The notes: generated by a model from the letters alone, not told the origin. A stretch of 64,000 nucleotides of DNA from Planomicrobium okeanokoites (GCF_003428875.1 NZ_QQRS01000003.1:248001-312000); one strand, 5' to 3'. Numbered from the stretch's first letter, positions 7,839 through 16,825 are shown. Program-made: numbers and translations.

Positions 7839-8867
7839 CTAAACCAATTTAACAGTAATGCTGCCATTATCGGATTGCAGGTCAATCGGATGCTGTCCTG
7901 TTCCGTAAACAGTTCTTCTTTTTCTGGAGCCGAATACAGAAACCGAGCCCCAATCGACGTCGGCGTTGATAGTGGCATTCTCCGGCTGTCTTTTCGTTTC
8001 CAAAAGGATGGAGCCGTTGTCCGTTTCCAGGCTGATGGTGCGTTCGAGGTCAGCCGCCAAAAGATGGATGCGCCCATTGTCGGTCTGTGCCTGAACATCT
8101 CCTTCGATATCTTTCAGTGTAATGGCGCCATTGTCAGATGCAGCATGCAGTTTCTCGGCGCGGACATCTTTCAGCGAAAGCTGGCCATTGTCAGTTTCAG
8201 CCCGAAGGCTTTTTGTCTGGACTTCGGACAATTTAATCGCTCCATTATCCGATTTCACGGCGAATATTTCTGCGTTTATCCGATTCAGGTCGATGCTGCC
8301 ATTATCCGTTTCAACCAGCAGCTCTGTACTTTCCAGGCGTTCACCAGTGATGGTGCCATGGTCAGAAAGAATTTGAATCTTCTCGTATAATTTAGGGGGC
8401 AATTGAACAATCAGAGTCGGTGACTTGAAACTTCCAGTAATCGTAAAGAATCCCCATTTTTTCGGTTCCTCTTTTAATGTAATCACAAGGGTCCGGTCAA
8501 GGATGTCTACAGCAAGATGCTGGCGGTAGGTTTTGTTTTCGACATCGACATGCATTTGGCCGTCATTTGAAGGTGAGATCTGCACAAGCGAGTTGTCTGT
8601 CTGGATATCCACTTTATCGAATTTGTCTTTTGAAATATCGATTTTTTCCACAGGAATTGTTGATTGGCTAAAATCAAAGCTGTCGATAAGTTCTTTTGCG
8701 ATGGCTTCCGGGGAGCCCAGTTCTGCAGCAATTTCATTCTCGGACTTGCCATCAGCGCGTCCGTTTGCGAAGTATTCGCGGATATCCTGCAGAATGTCGT
8801 TTCGTTCTTCAGCTGGCAGGCTCTCCATGGCCTGTTCAAGTTGTTGCAGAAATTGTTGTTCAGTCAT
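7839..8867 (-). CDS. HAAS/DUF4097 beta-repeat protein
   Basis: The 342-residue protein joins an N-terminal helical HAAS-type domain (residues 1-65, EFLQQLEQAM to ELGSPEAIAKELI style) to a DUF4097 putative adhesin domain. The latter shows eight to nine [ST]D[NH][GS] turns spaced about 19-25 residues apart, which suggests a regular beta-helix. There is no signal peptide. The start is taken at ATG 8867, with GAGGG upstream, not the GTG three codons earlier. It overlaps the end of the padR gene, a pairing common in Bacilli, where the regulator controls the pair in response to envelope conditions. The function is unknown. Confidence 0.85.
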   Translation of the reverse strand: MTEQQFLQQLEQAMESLPAEERNDILQDIREYFANGRADGKSENEIAAELGSPEAIAKELIDSFDFSQSTIPVEKIDISKDKFDKVDIQTDNSLVQISPSNDGQMHVDVENKTYRQHLAVDILDRTLVITLKEEPKKWGFFTITGSFKSPTLIVQLPPKLYEKIQILSDHGTITGERLESTELLVETDNGSIDLNRINAEIFAVKSDNGAIKLSEVQTKSLRAETDNGQLSLKDVRAEKLHAASDNGAITLKDIEGDVQAQTDNGRIHLLAADLERTISLETDNGSILLETKRQPENATINADVDWGSVSVFGSRKRRTVYGTGQHPIDLQSDNGSITVKLV

Positions 8868-9183
8868 TTTGCACACCCTCTTCGATTAGTTTGTTGACTC
8901 CATCCGTAAAACTTTTCCATTCTTCGAGCTGTTCATGAAGGTACGTCCTGCCGGCTTCGGTGAGCGAATAATATTTGCGCGGTGGGCCTTCTGTCGACTC
9001 CTGCAAATAAGTGGAGAAGTAGCCTTCTTTGGTCAAACGGCGGAGCAGAGGATAGACAGCTCCTTCCGAAATGGCGATGCGATCGGAAATTTTTTGCACC
9101 AATTCATAGCCGTAACGGTCCTGTTTATCCAGAAGCACCAATACGCAAAGGTTCAGCGCGCCTTTTTTAAATTGAATGTTCAC
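8860..9183 (-). CDS. PadR-family transcriptional regulator
   Basis: The 107-residue winged-helix protein has the PadR pattern: FKKGALNLCVLVLLDK at the N-terminus, YGYELVQKI, then ISEGAVYPLLRRLTKEGY as recognition helix and wing, and a C-terminal dimer helix. The start is GTG 9183 with GGAGG about 8 nt upstream. Its 3' end overlaps the DUF4097 gene, so the two form an operon. It probably represses its own promoter; the dyad at 9211-9220 is a candidate operator. Confidence 0.92.
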   Translation of the reverse strand: MNIQFKKGALNLCVLVLLDKQDRYGYELVQKISDRIAISEGAVYPLLRRLTKEGYFSTYLQESTEGPPRKYYSLTEAGRTYLHEQLEEWKSFTDGVNKLIEEGVQND

Positions 9184-9210
9184 TTGAAAAACCTCCTTCC
9201 TCCGCTAGTA

Positions 9211-9266
9211 GTTTATAAACAGTAGTGGTTAATGAATAATATATCATCCAGTACTGTTCAATGCAA
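9211..9266 (-). promoter_or_regulatory. promoter and candidate operator of the padR operon
   Basis: On the minus strand TTGCAT (9266-9261) and TATATT (9243-9238) are 17 bp apart. Downstream of the -10 lies a perfect 10-bp palindrome, GTTTATAAAC (9211-9220), flanked by CTACT-type direct repeats. Its position around +10 to +20 would let a repressor block transcription. Confidence 0.6.
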
Positions 9267-9294
9267 GGTATTGGATGAATCTAATTAAAAAAAT

Positions 9295-9330
9295 TAAAAA
9301 GCCTTTCCGGTGAAAGAATCCGGAAAGGCT
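9295..9330 (-). terminator. terminator of the 9340-11939 ABC transporter genes
   Basis: On the minus strand AGCCTTTCCGG pairs with CCGGAAAGGCT and is followed by a T run (9300-9295). Confidence 0.88.
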
Positions 9331-9339
9331 GAAAAGTAT

Positions 9340-11169
9340 TTATTGTTTCGGTAAAACGATTTTCCGGTAAAGGTGGATTGTAAAGAAATAATAGCCGCCG
9401 TAAATTGCCAGGAAAATCAGGATGGACACCCACAATCGGTAATAAGGTTCGTCCATGATGAATGTGAACATCCGCATGCCGACAAAGACATGCAGCAGCC
9501 CCAGTATGCCGGGGAACAGGAAAACGATGAATAATTCCCTGGACAGTGAATTTTCAAGAACCCTGCGCCGGACACCCAGTTTCCGAAGGCTGTCATAGCG
9601 CCGGATATCATTATTGGCGCCAGACAGGATTTTGAACATGAGTATACTTGCCATCATTGTCAGAAAAGCGAGGCCGAGGAAAAAGCCCATGAAAAAAGTT
9701 CCGCTGGCAATGGCGTATTGTGTTTTGAACTGGGCATACTTGGTCGCGACAGAATCGGTTTCCGGGTCAAATCCGGTAACGAGATCAGGGTATATGTCCA
9801 TTTGCAGCTCGTCCAGCTTCTGCCACTCTTCAATATGGGCAGAAAAATCAGCGGTTCTTGCCAGCACAATGGAAATTTCCTCTCCTTCCGCAAGTTCATA
9901 TTCCTCAAGCGGAACGATGCGGGTAGATTTTGTGCCTCCAAGCGCAGGATTGATGGCATAAAGTGCAGTAAACCACTGGTCAGAGACAATTTGGCTGCCG
10001 CCCTCAATTTCCAGCTCCTCCGGCAGCGGATCGGGACGGACTACTTCATAGGTGACCATATCCCTGATCAGCGGAGGCGCAGCATTCAGCTCATCCAGAA
10101 CCAAGTAGATGAACTCATCATCCAATTTCATGCGGTAGGTGAGTTGTTCTTCAACTGGAATTGAATCTAAAACAGCCATTTCTGCAGCGCCGGGGTTGTA
10201 AAGCGTGGCATCATACTGCCAATGTTCATCAATCGATGTGAAAGCGTCGTTTTTAAAAGCGAATCCGCCTGCAATGGCACCGGCAGACAAGGCGATCAGC
10301 AATGCTATCGTGGCAAGAACCCATTTCAGTGATGATAAACGAAAATTAAGCTGTCCGGAAGTGAAAGAATTGATTCCTTTAAAATTCACTTTTTTATTGC
10401 GTTTCCATTTTCGGACGATGATAGGCAGCAATGCCACGAATAGCACATAAGTGCCGAGCGTCGTTGCAATTGGTGCAGTGAATAACCCGATAAAACGGAG
10501 TGTTTCCATGAAATAGAGTGCAACATAACCGATTGCCAATAAGAAGAGGCCTAAGAAAATCATTAGTGCAGCGTTTTTTGGCTTTTCCGGTAAGAGGTCG
10601 TTTTGTATTTCTGAACGCAATAATTCAATGATGGAAATTTTGGCGAGCCATAAATTATGGATGGACGACGTAATGAAAGAAGTGACAAGGTAGTAAATCA
10701 CGGTCCAGAAAACCGCCGGCAAATAGACGACCTTGAATTGAATGAATCCGATATTCAGCTGGTTCATGAGCACCCAGGAAACGACACGGGATAAAATGAT
10801 TCCGAGTATGAGACCGATGATGAGTGAAATGCCGGTTATGGCCATGGTTTCAATCTGAAATACACGCCGAATCTGGAGTTTTTTCGCACCGATCAGTTCA
10901 TAAAGGCCATACTCCTTCTTCCGTAAGGACAGCAGAAACGAATTGGTATAGAACAAATAGAAGAATGTGATGACAGAAAGCATTACTGTCCCGACGAGAA
11001 AGACCAATTGAATATTATTGATGACGGAATTCTGCAGGATAAATTCTTTATTCAGTGAAAGAGTCAGGAACATGTAAAATACAGCGATGGAAATGATCAG
11101 GCCGGTAAAGAGAATGGCATAATCCCGCTGTTTCTTTTTCAAGCCGTTTAACGCCAGTTTCAGGATCAT
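9340..11169 (-). CDS. BceB-like FtsX-family ABC transporter permease
   Basis: The 609-residue membrane protein has the BceB/YtsD layout: FtsX-type helices in the first half, a large extracellular domain (residues about 305-490) between late helices, and three C-terminal helices. Such permeases sense and remove antimicrobial peptides from lipid II cycle intermediates. The start overlaps the stop of the ATPase gene 11166-11939 (ATGA), so they form one unit. No BceS-type kinase adjoins this copy: the kinase at 12494 has a large sensor domain and belongs to another class. The substrate is unknown. Confidence 0.88.
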   Translation of the reverse strand: MILKLALNGLKKKQRDYAILFTGLIISIAVFYMFLTLSLNKEFILQNSVINNIQLVFLVGTVMLSVITFFYLFYTNSFLLSLRKKEYGLYELIGAKKLQIRRVFQIETMAITGISLIIGLILGIILSRVVSWVLMNQLNIGFIQFKVVYLPAVFWTVIYYLVTSFITSSIHNLWLAKISIIELLRSEIQNDLLPEKPKNAALMIFLGLFLLAIGYVALYFMETLRFIGLFTAPIATTLGTYVLFVALLPIIVRKWKRNKKVNFKGINSFTSGQLNFRLSSLKWVLATIALLIALSAGAIAGGFAFKNDAFTSIDEHWQYDATLYNPGAAEMAVLDSIPVEEQLTYRMKLDDEFIYLVLDELNAAPPLIRDMVTYEVVRPDPLPEELEIEGGSQIVSDQWFTALYAINPALGGTKSTRIVPLEEYELAEGEEISIVLARTADFSAHIEEWQKLDELQMDIYPDLVTGFDPETDSVATKYAQFKTQYAIASGTFFMGFFLGLAFLTMMASILMFKILSGANNDIRRYDSLRKLGVRRRVLENSLSRELFIVFLFPGILGLLHVFVGMRMFTFIMDEPYYRLWVSILIFLAIYGGYYFFTIHLYRKIVLPKQ

Positions 11170-11939
11170 GAGCGGACACCTGCCAAAGGTATGCGATCCA
11201 GGTCACCGAGAACAGCTAAAATTTCCTGATGAAATTCATCGCGCGTGCCGGATGGGAAAAGTTCACGATCCAGTTTCCCGTCTTTGATGAAAAGGAGCCG
11301 GCTGCAATAGCTGGCGCTGCGCGGATCATGGGTCACCATCAGGATAGAGACTTTCCGTTCTTCATTCAAATCGACTAATGTGTCGAGCAAGGTGGCTGCA
11401 TTTTGGGAATCGAGTGCACCGGTTGGTTCGTCAGCGAGCAGCAGTGTCGGTTCATGAATCAAAGCGCGGGCGATGGCGGTCCGCTGTTTCTGGCCTCCTG
11501 AAAGTTCAGCCGGATATTTTTCTGTTATGTCGCCAATTCCAAGCAGACTGGCTACCTGATGGACGCTTGACTGGATTTTATCTAATTTCTTATTTTGGAG
11601 CGACAAGGGCAATGCAATATTTTCAAAGACCGTCATATTTTCCAAGAGATTAAAATCCTGAAAGATGAATCCAAGGTTTTGTGAGCGGAAGTCCGATAAT
11701 TGATCTTCGTTCATGGACGAAACGGAAATGCCGTCGATGGTGATTTCACCATCCGTCAATGGATCGAGTGTCGCCACCATATTCAATAATGTGGTCTTGC
11801 CGGAACCTGATGGACCCATAATGCCGATGAATTCACCTTCCTTCATTTCAAAAGACAAATTGTTGATGGCGGTATATTTGGCTGTCCCTTTCTTGCCGTA
11901 AGTTTTTGAGATTTTGTTTGCCTGCAGTATCGTTTTCAT
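11166..11939 (-). CDS. BceA-like ABC transporter ATPase
   Basis: The 257-residue ATPase shows Walker A GPSGSGKTTLLN (about residues 42-53), Q-loop GFIFQDFNLL, signature LSGGQKQR, Walker B LLLADEPTGALDS and the H-loop THD. It powers the adjacent BceB-like permease. The ribosome site is AGGAGG. Transcription probably begins just upstream, where a -10 box and paired direct repeats lie. Confidence 0.92.
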   Translation of the reverse strand: MKTILQANKISKTYGKKGTAKYTAINNLSFEMKEGEFIGIMGPSGSGKTTLLNMVATLDPLTDGEITIDGISVSSMNEDQLSDFRSQNLGFIFQDFNLLENMTVFENIALPLSLQNKKLDKIQSSVHQVASLLGIGDITEKYPAELSGGQKQRTAIARALIHEPTLLLADEPTGALDSQNAATLLDTLVDLNEERKVSILMVTHDPRSASYCSRLLFIKDGKLDRELFPSGTRDEFHQEILAVLGDLDRIPLAGVRS

Positions 11940-11976
11940 CGTGATTCCTCCTATCGCGTTTTGCTAGCTGAAAATG

Positions 11977-12025
11977 AGTATAATGGAGAAACATGAAGAA
12001 TTACTTTCGATAAAAATGAAGAATT
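11977..12025 (-). promoter_or_regulatory. promoter with paired direct repeats upstream of the BceAB-like genes
   Basis: On the minus strand a -10 box TATACT lies at 11982-11977 without a good -35. Instead AATTCTTCAT occurs twice, at 12002-11993 and 12025-12016, exactly 23 bp apart, covering about -23 to -55. Direct repeats replacing the -35 are typical of OmpR-type activator sites. Confidence 0.55.
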
Positions 12026-12035
12026 CTTAAGGTTC

Positions 12036-12079
12036 AAAAAAAAGCTCCCAAGTCATGGTTGATGACTTGGGAGCTTTTT
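12036..12079. terminator. terminator after the 12087-14556 genes
   Basis: AAGCTCCCAAGTCAT and ATGACTTGGGAGCTT form a 15-bp stem with a 5-nt loop, with A and T runs on both sides. It ends the minus-strand two-component operon before the BceAB-like promoter. Confidence 0.92.
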
Positions 12080-12086
12080 GAAATCT

Positions 12087-12476
12087 CTATTCTTTTTCTG
12101 TCAGGAATGTAATAACCGCGAACAGCAGGAAAGCCAGCAGCAATAAAGTTCCGCCGACGATGAAAAGTACCATTACAAGGGTGTCGCCCCAATTGAACGG
12201 ATTCAAATTGTACAGCCACATGCCGCCAGTCAAGCCAACGGCGCCAACCATTGCCAGAATGCCATGGATGGTGACAAGTTTCTTGTATTTGATCGTGTAG
12301 GCATGATAGAAAATACCCCATGCAAAAACTGACAGCCAGCCGACGAGCAGAATATGCGCATGAATCGGGCGCAGTGAATAGTCCATCTGGCCAGCCATAT
12401 GTGAACCAAGATATGTGCCGAGAAAACCGAAAATCGCTGAAAAGCGGATCAATCTTAAACTCCAAACTTTTTCCAT
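12087..12476 (-). CDS. small four-helix membrane protein resembling a heme-copper oxidase subunit I fragment
   Basis: The 129-residue protein has four hydrophobic segments. Its first two helices contain GSHMAGQMDYSL and then RPIHAHILLVGWLSVFAWG, the His-x-His and GW pattern of CcoN/NorB-like oxidase subunit I. Short proteins of this kind are often labelled cytochrome-c oxidase, but the copper and full heme ligands are absent, so oxidase activity is unlikely. It starts 17 nt after the histidine kinase gene and shares its terminator. A role in heme or redox sensing would be speculation. Confidence 0.7.
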   Translation of the reverse strand: MEKVWSLRLIRFSAIFGFLGTYLGSHMAGQMDYSLRPIHAHILLVGWLSVFAWGIFYHAYTIKYKKLVTIHGILAMVGAVGLTGGMWLYNLNPFNWGDTLVMVLFIVGGTLLLLAFLLFAVITFLTEKE

Positions 12477-12493
12477 GTGTAAAACCCTCCAAA

Positions 12494-13888
12494 TTATGTT
12501 TGTTTCACATCGGAATGCGGCAAGGTGAGGATGAATTCACTGCCTTCTCCGATTTTGCTGTTAACTTTAATAGTACCATGATGCAGCTGGACAATCTGTT
12601 CAACTATTGAAAGACCGAGTCCTGTTCCATCTTTTTTGCGCGCGGCATCCCCGCGGTAGAAGCGGTCGAATAATTGGGGAAGTGCTTCTGCCGCAATTCC
12701 TGTGCCGGTGTCTTTGAATGTGACGATGACGTCAGGGCCGATGGTCTTAAGTGCAATTTCAATACTGCCGCCGGGTTTATTGTATTTAATGGCGTTCGTC
12801 AGCAAATTGTCCCAAACGTTATCAAGCAGTTCGGCGTCGCCACGGAACAGGGTGGGAGCCAAGGAATAAGAAAGATTGATATCTTCTTCCTCAAGCCGCC
12901 AGCGGTATTTGCGGACAACGGCTTTCAATTGTTCGTCCAGTTTGAATTCCTTTGACTTCATCGGATAGGCCCCCTGGTCCAGCGACGTCAGCAATAGGAG
13001 CTGACGGGTCAGGCTCGACAGCCGTTTCGCTTCCTGATCGATGATCGAGGTATAAGCCAGGCGGTCGGCATCCGGCAAGTCAGGTGATTTCAAGAGATCC
13101 GCGTAGCCTTGGATGTTCATGAGCGGCGACTGGAAATCATGCGAGACGTTGCTGATGAATGATTTGCGCGCCAAGTCGTTTTGCTGCAGCTGTGTCTGCA
13201 TCAAATTGAAGCTCTCCGACAACTGGCCGATTTCATCATTGCGCTTTATATCAAGTGGGTAATTATAGTTTTCACGCGCGATATGTTTAGTCGCTTCGGT
13301 CAATTGCACAATCGGACGCGTCAATTGCCGCGCCAGCCAAATCATGCCGATGATGCTGACTAGTCCGATGGCAACCACAAAGCCGATCAGCACCGAATGG
13401 ATATCAGTCCCCAAAAGTTTGGTATCCGGGCGAATGAACAAACCATAATTTTCACCGTCTCGTTCAAAAGGGACTCCGACCGTGTTATGCAGTTCATTCG
13501 TAAAGTGGCCGATCATGAAAATCTGATCCTTGAAACTATCAAGTCCGGTATATGTGCCGTTCTCAGTGAGAACGCGCTGGGCTTCCTCAGGAAACGCCGT
13601 GTCATCAAACGGCTCTCCATAGAACTTCATATCCCCCGCATTGTCGACGAGGGCAATCTGATAGCCGAGCTTCGCTACAGCCTGCATGTAACGGTCAAAG
13701 CTCTCTTCCGAATAAGGGACGTTTTGGACAGTTGCTACGATTTCCTGGGCGACGCCTACATTCTGTTCGATTGTCTCTTCTTTCGTCACAGTGATATAGA
13801 AGATATTGGCGATGGTGAAACCGATCAAAATGCTGATGGCCAGTATGAACAATGTGGCAATGGTGAATTGGCGGTATAACGTTTTCAT
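12494..13888 (-). CDS. sensor histidine kinase
   Basis: The 464-residue kinase has a transmembrane helix (about 9-31), an extracellular sensor of about 130 residues, a second helix (about 166-186), HAMP, a HisKA box with NVSHDFQSPL (His near 250) and a HATPase domain with DNLLTNAIKYN, DTGTGI and GTGLGLSIV. Its ATG overlaps the regulator's stop. It lies downstream of an MMPL exporter and is not of the short intramembrane BceS type. The signal is unknown. Confidence 0.92.
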   Translation of the reverse strand: MKTLYRQFTIATLFILAISILIGFTIANIFYITVTKEETIEQNVGVAQEIVATVQNVPYSEESFDRYMQAVAKLGYQIALVDNAGDMKFYGEPFDDTAFPEEAQRVLTENGTYTGLDSFKDQIFMIGHFTNELHNTVGVPFERDGENYGLFIRPDTKLLGTDIHSVLIGFVVAIGLVSIIGMIWLARQLTRPIVQLTEATKHIARENYNYPLDIKRNDEIGQLSESFNLMQTQLQQNDLARKSFISNVSHDFQSPLMNIQGYADLLKSPDLPDADRLAYTSIIDQEAKRLSSLTRQLLLLTSLDQGAYPMKSKEFKLDEQLKAVVRKYRWRLEEEDINLSYSLAPTLFRGDAELLDNVWDNLLTNAIKYNKPGGSIEIALKTIGPDVIVTFKDTGTGIAAEALPQLFDRFYRGDAARKKDGTGLGLSIVEQIVQLHHGTIKVNSKIGEGSEFILTLPHSDVKQT

Positions 13889-14556
13889 TTCAATGCCTCG
13901 AGTTTATAGCCGATCCCGCGCATCGTATGGATTTCAACGGTGGCACCATAGCGTTTAAGCCGGTCGCGGATACGGTTGATATGTGTATTCAATGTCATTT
14001 CACTGACGTCGTGGCCTTCGCCCCAGACATATTCAAACAGCAGGCCGCGCGGGGTCGCCAGGTTGGCGCGTGACACCAGAAGGGACAGGATTTCAAATTC
14101 CTTCAATGGTAAAATAACGGTTTCATCGCCAATCGCCACTTCGAAGTTCCGGCGGTTGATCGTGACATTGCCGGATTGCAGATTCTCCTGGACCGACCGC
14201 TCTGAACGGCGCAGGACCACGGCCACGCGAAACAATAACTCTTTCGGCTCGAACGGCTTTACTACATAATCTTCAGAACCTGACAAAAACCCTTGTTCCT
14301 TGTCTTCGAGCTGGCCTTTCGCCGTCAGGAGGATCACTGGGATATTAAGGTCCTGCGTCAGGATCCGGGTCAGGTCGAAACCGTCCATTCCCGGCATCAT
14401 GACATCGACGATAGCGAGGTCGACAAGCTGTTCCTCCAGCAGCAATAATGCTTGTTCAGCGTCGGTAGCCCGAAAGACAGTATAGCCTTCATTGCCTAAA
14501 TGGATCGCCACTAATTGCTGAATATAGAGATCGTCATCAACGACGAGAATTTTCAT
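13885..14556 (-). CDS. OmpR-family response regulator
   Basis: The 223-residue regulator has a receiver domain with DDD near residues 7-9, phosphorylated Asp in AIVDVMMPG (about 51), Thr and Lys of LTAKG and VVKPF, and an OmpR winged helix ending TMRGIGYKLE. It pairs with the downstream kinase (4-bp overlap). It begins 67 nt after the MMPL gene on the same strand, so all three may be cotranscribed. Confidence 0.93.
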   Translation of the reverse strand: MKILVVDDDLYIQQLVAIHLGNEGYTVFRATDAEQALLLLEEQLVDLAIVDVMMPGMDGFDLTRILTQDLNIPVILLTAKGQLEDKEQGFLSGSEDYVVKPFEPKELLFRVAVVLRRSERSVQENLQSGNVTINRRNFEVAIGDETVILPLKEFEILSLLVSRANLATPRGLLFEYVWGEGHDVSEMTLNTHINRIRDRLKRYGATVEIHTMRGIGYKLEALK

Positions 14557-14622
14557 GCCTATTCCTCCCTGTAATTTGGAAACCGCTTCGAACGGTTTCT
14601 GCCTGCTATCAGTATGCAGGGT

Positions 14623-16722
14623 TTACGCCTCTTTTTCAAAAAACAGTATCAATGCCGGCAGCAGCATACCGCGGACCAGGAAGGTATCGATCAGGATACC
14701 GATGGAGACCATGAAACCGAAGACGAATAGATCGGCGATCGGCATTGTCGTCAATGCGGCAAATGTTGCGGCAAGGATGATGCCGGCTGACGATATGACG
14801 CCGCCTGTGTGGCTGAGGGCAATTTCCAATGCATCTTTGACTTTGCGTGTTTTCCGTTCCTCGATGAATCGGGATACCAGGATGATGTTGTAATCGATGC
14901 CGAGCGCGACCAGGAAGATGAAGGAATAGACCGGCACGCGCGTGCTGATGGCGTCAAATCCGAACAGTGCATCGACCAGGAAAATTCCGAGTCCAAGAGC
15001 TGATAAATAAGATAAAAGAATCGTCGCCATCATATAAAGCGGCATCTTCCACGAACGTGTCAGCGCAAACAGCAGCACCAGGATCAACAGTGTTTCAAGA
15101 ATGACAATTTTGTATATATCATCATTGTTTACAGCGCGTTCATCCACCAGCTTCGGTGTGATTCCGCCAAAATGAGCATCGCCGTCAATGGCTGCAGTTT
15201 CCAGCAACTCCATACTGTCCCCGCGGAGCTGTTCGATGAAATCGAGTGCTTCTGCTGAATACGGATTCAGCGACAATGCAATGCTGTATTTCAATGCTTC
15301 GCCGTCATCGGTCTGACCGGACAAACGGGCAGAAGCGATTTCTTCGTAAGCGTTCAGTGAATCAGTCAAATCGGCAATTGCTTCTTCCGTCATCGGTTCA
15401 TCGCTGACCACAAGCAGGGAAGAAGGGGCAATTTCGCCTTTGTCGAATTTCTCTTCGACGATTTCATACCCTACACGTGACGGCATATCTTCCGGAAACG
15501 ATTTGACGGTATCGAATTCATACTCGATATTCAAGACATTGAGCGCGGAAACCACTAGTAGTATGGCAACCAAGCCACCGGAAACAAGCGGTTTATTGAC
15601 GACGAATTTTGCAACAGGTCCCCAGATGCCATGTTTCACTTCTGTGGCTTTTCCGTATTTCGGCACTTTCGGCCAGAATGCTTTGCGGCCGAATAACGTA
15701 AATAAAGCCGGGATCAGCGTAATAGAAGCAATCATGATGATGAAGACAGCCGTTCCGAATATCGGCGCGAAATTGGCATAATCGCGGAAATCTGCGAAAA
15801 ACAGGATCAGCATCGCTGCAAGTACGGTTCCGCCGGCAAAGAATACGGGCTCACCAGTGGCGCGCATCGCAAATTTCATCGCTTCGTATTTGCTCTCATA
15901 ATGGTTCAGTTCTTCGCGGTAGCGGGAGAACACGAACAGCGAATAATCGATGACTGCCGCAAACAGCAGGATACTCATGATTGACGTTGTCTGGCTCGTC
16001 AATTCAAGTCCCGCAGAACCCATGAATGCAAGTGTCTGGTTGACGACCTGGTATACAATCCCGGTCGCCAGGAGCGGTATGATTGCCAGCAGCGGGGAGC
16101 GGTAGATGACGATCAGTAAGATTAAAATAATCAACACAGTCGCAATCAATAAAACAAAATCCGCCTCTTCAAAAAGTTTTACCGTGTCACCGGCAATGCC
16201 GGCAGGACCTGTCACATAGAATTCCATATTGCCCGACTCAGCAGCAATATCATTGCCGATGTCGCTTGCACGGTCATTGATCTCTGAAAAATCAGCGCTG
16301 CCAAGACCTGCTTCAAGCGTCATCGGCACAATCATTGTTGAATTATCTTCCGAATAGAAACCTTCCAGCGCTTGTGGCGGCAGCTGGCTGACATCTACAA
16401 TCGAATCGATGCCTTCTATACTTTCGGCTGTAATCGCAGCCAGGATTTCCTGGACCGTTTCGAATTCAACGTCTCCTTCGGCATTATGGAAAACGAGAAT
16501 GCCAGGAGTCCCCTGGTCATTGGGGAAGTATTCCTTCAGCTTCTGATCCGCGATGATCGACTGGGCATCATCGGGAAGGGATTGGAAGTTCGCCACTTTA
16601 TAATCATTCAAAGTCGGGCCCATGCTGAGAGCTGTCATTGCCACCAGCCAGAAGACGATGGTGATCCACATGCCCCGTTTTGTTGATACCCAATCAGTGA
16701 TCGGGTTTAAAAATTTATTCAT
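14623..16722 (-). CDS. MMPL-family (RND-like) membrane transporter
   Basis: The 699-residue transporter has the YdfJ/MMPL layout: helix 1, an extracellular domain, five helices with SIMSILLFAAVIDYSLFVFSR, then a repeat of the same plan with VALGIDYNIILVSRF. Intramembrane acidic residues of the two DY motifs mark proton-driven export. Substrates in this family include lipids and drugs. It precedes a two-component system on the same strand. The 5' region carries two dyads. Confidence 0.92.
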   Translation of the reverse strand: MNKFLNPITDWVSTKRGMWITIVFWLVAMTALSMGPTLNDYKVANFQSLPDDAQSIIADQKLKEYFPNDQGTPGILVFHNAEGDVEFETVQEILAAITAESIEGIDSIVDVSQLPPQALEGFYSEDNSTMIVPMTLEAGLGSADFSEINDRASDIGNDIAAESGNMEFYVTGPAGIAGDTVKLFEEADFVLLIATVLIILILLIVIYRSPLLAIIPLLATGIVYQVVNQTLAFMGSAGLELTSQTTSIMSILLFAAVIDYSLFVFSRYREELNHYESKYEAMKFAMRATGEPVFFAGGTVLAAMLILFFADFRDYANFAPIFGTAVFIIMIASITLIPALFTLFGRKAFWPKVPKYGKATEVKHGIWGPVAKFVVNKPLVSGGLVAILLVVSALNVLNIEYEFDTVKSFPEDMPSRVGYEIVEEKFDKGEIAPSSLLVVSDEPMTEEAIADLTDSLNAYEEIASARLSGQTDDGEALKYSIALSLNPYSAEALDFIEQLRGDSMELLETAAIDGDAHFGGITPKLVDERAVNNDDIYKIVILETLLILVLLFALTRSWKMPLYMMATILLSYLSALGLGIFLVDALFGFDAISTRVPVYSFIFLVALGIDYNIILVSRFIEERKTRKVKDALEIALSHTGGVISSAGIILAATFAALTTMPIADLFVFGFMVSIGILIDTFLVRGMLLPALILFFEKEA

Positions 16723-16779
16723 TCACTCCACTCCTCTATTATCTTCAATTGTATCCACCACATCATAGCGGACGAATAT

Positions 16780-16825
16780 AAATTGAATATCAATTTTAAG
16801 TGGCAGAGATTTGAACGTTTGTTCA
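16780..16825. promoter_or_regulatory. two dyads upstream of the MMPL gene
   Basis: AAATTGA-N3-TCAATTT spans 16780-16796 and TGAAC-N4-GTTCA spans 16812-16825, both 58-105 bp upstream of the MMPL start. They look like dimeric repressor sites. The core TTGAATATCAA of the first also occurs in the promoter at 46166-46176. No clear -35/-10 pair could be fixed. Confidence 0.5.

Noticed and set aside
7875-8390. 171-codon plus-strand ORF
   Set aside because: It is the antisense shadow of the TDNG-repeat region in the DUF4097 gene.
12034-12492. 152-codon minus-strand ORF
   Set aside because: It overlaps the oxidase-like small gene in another frame and runs through its terminator.
14557-14622. Terminator between the MMPL gene and the response regulator gene
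   Set aside because: A GAAACCG/CGGTTTC hairpin exists but no T run follows on the minus strand, so read-through is likely.
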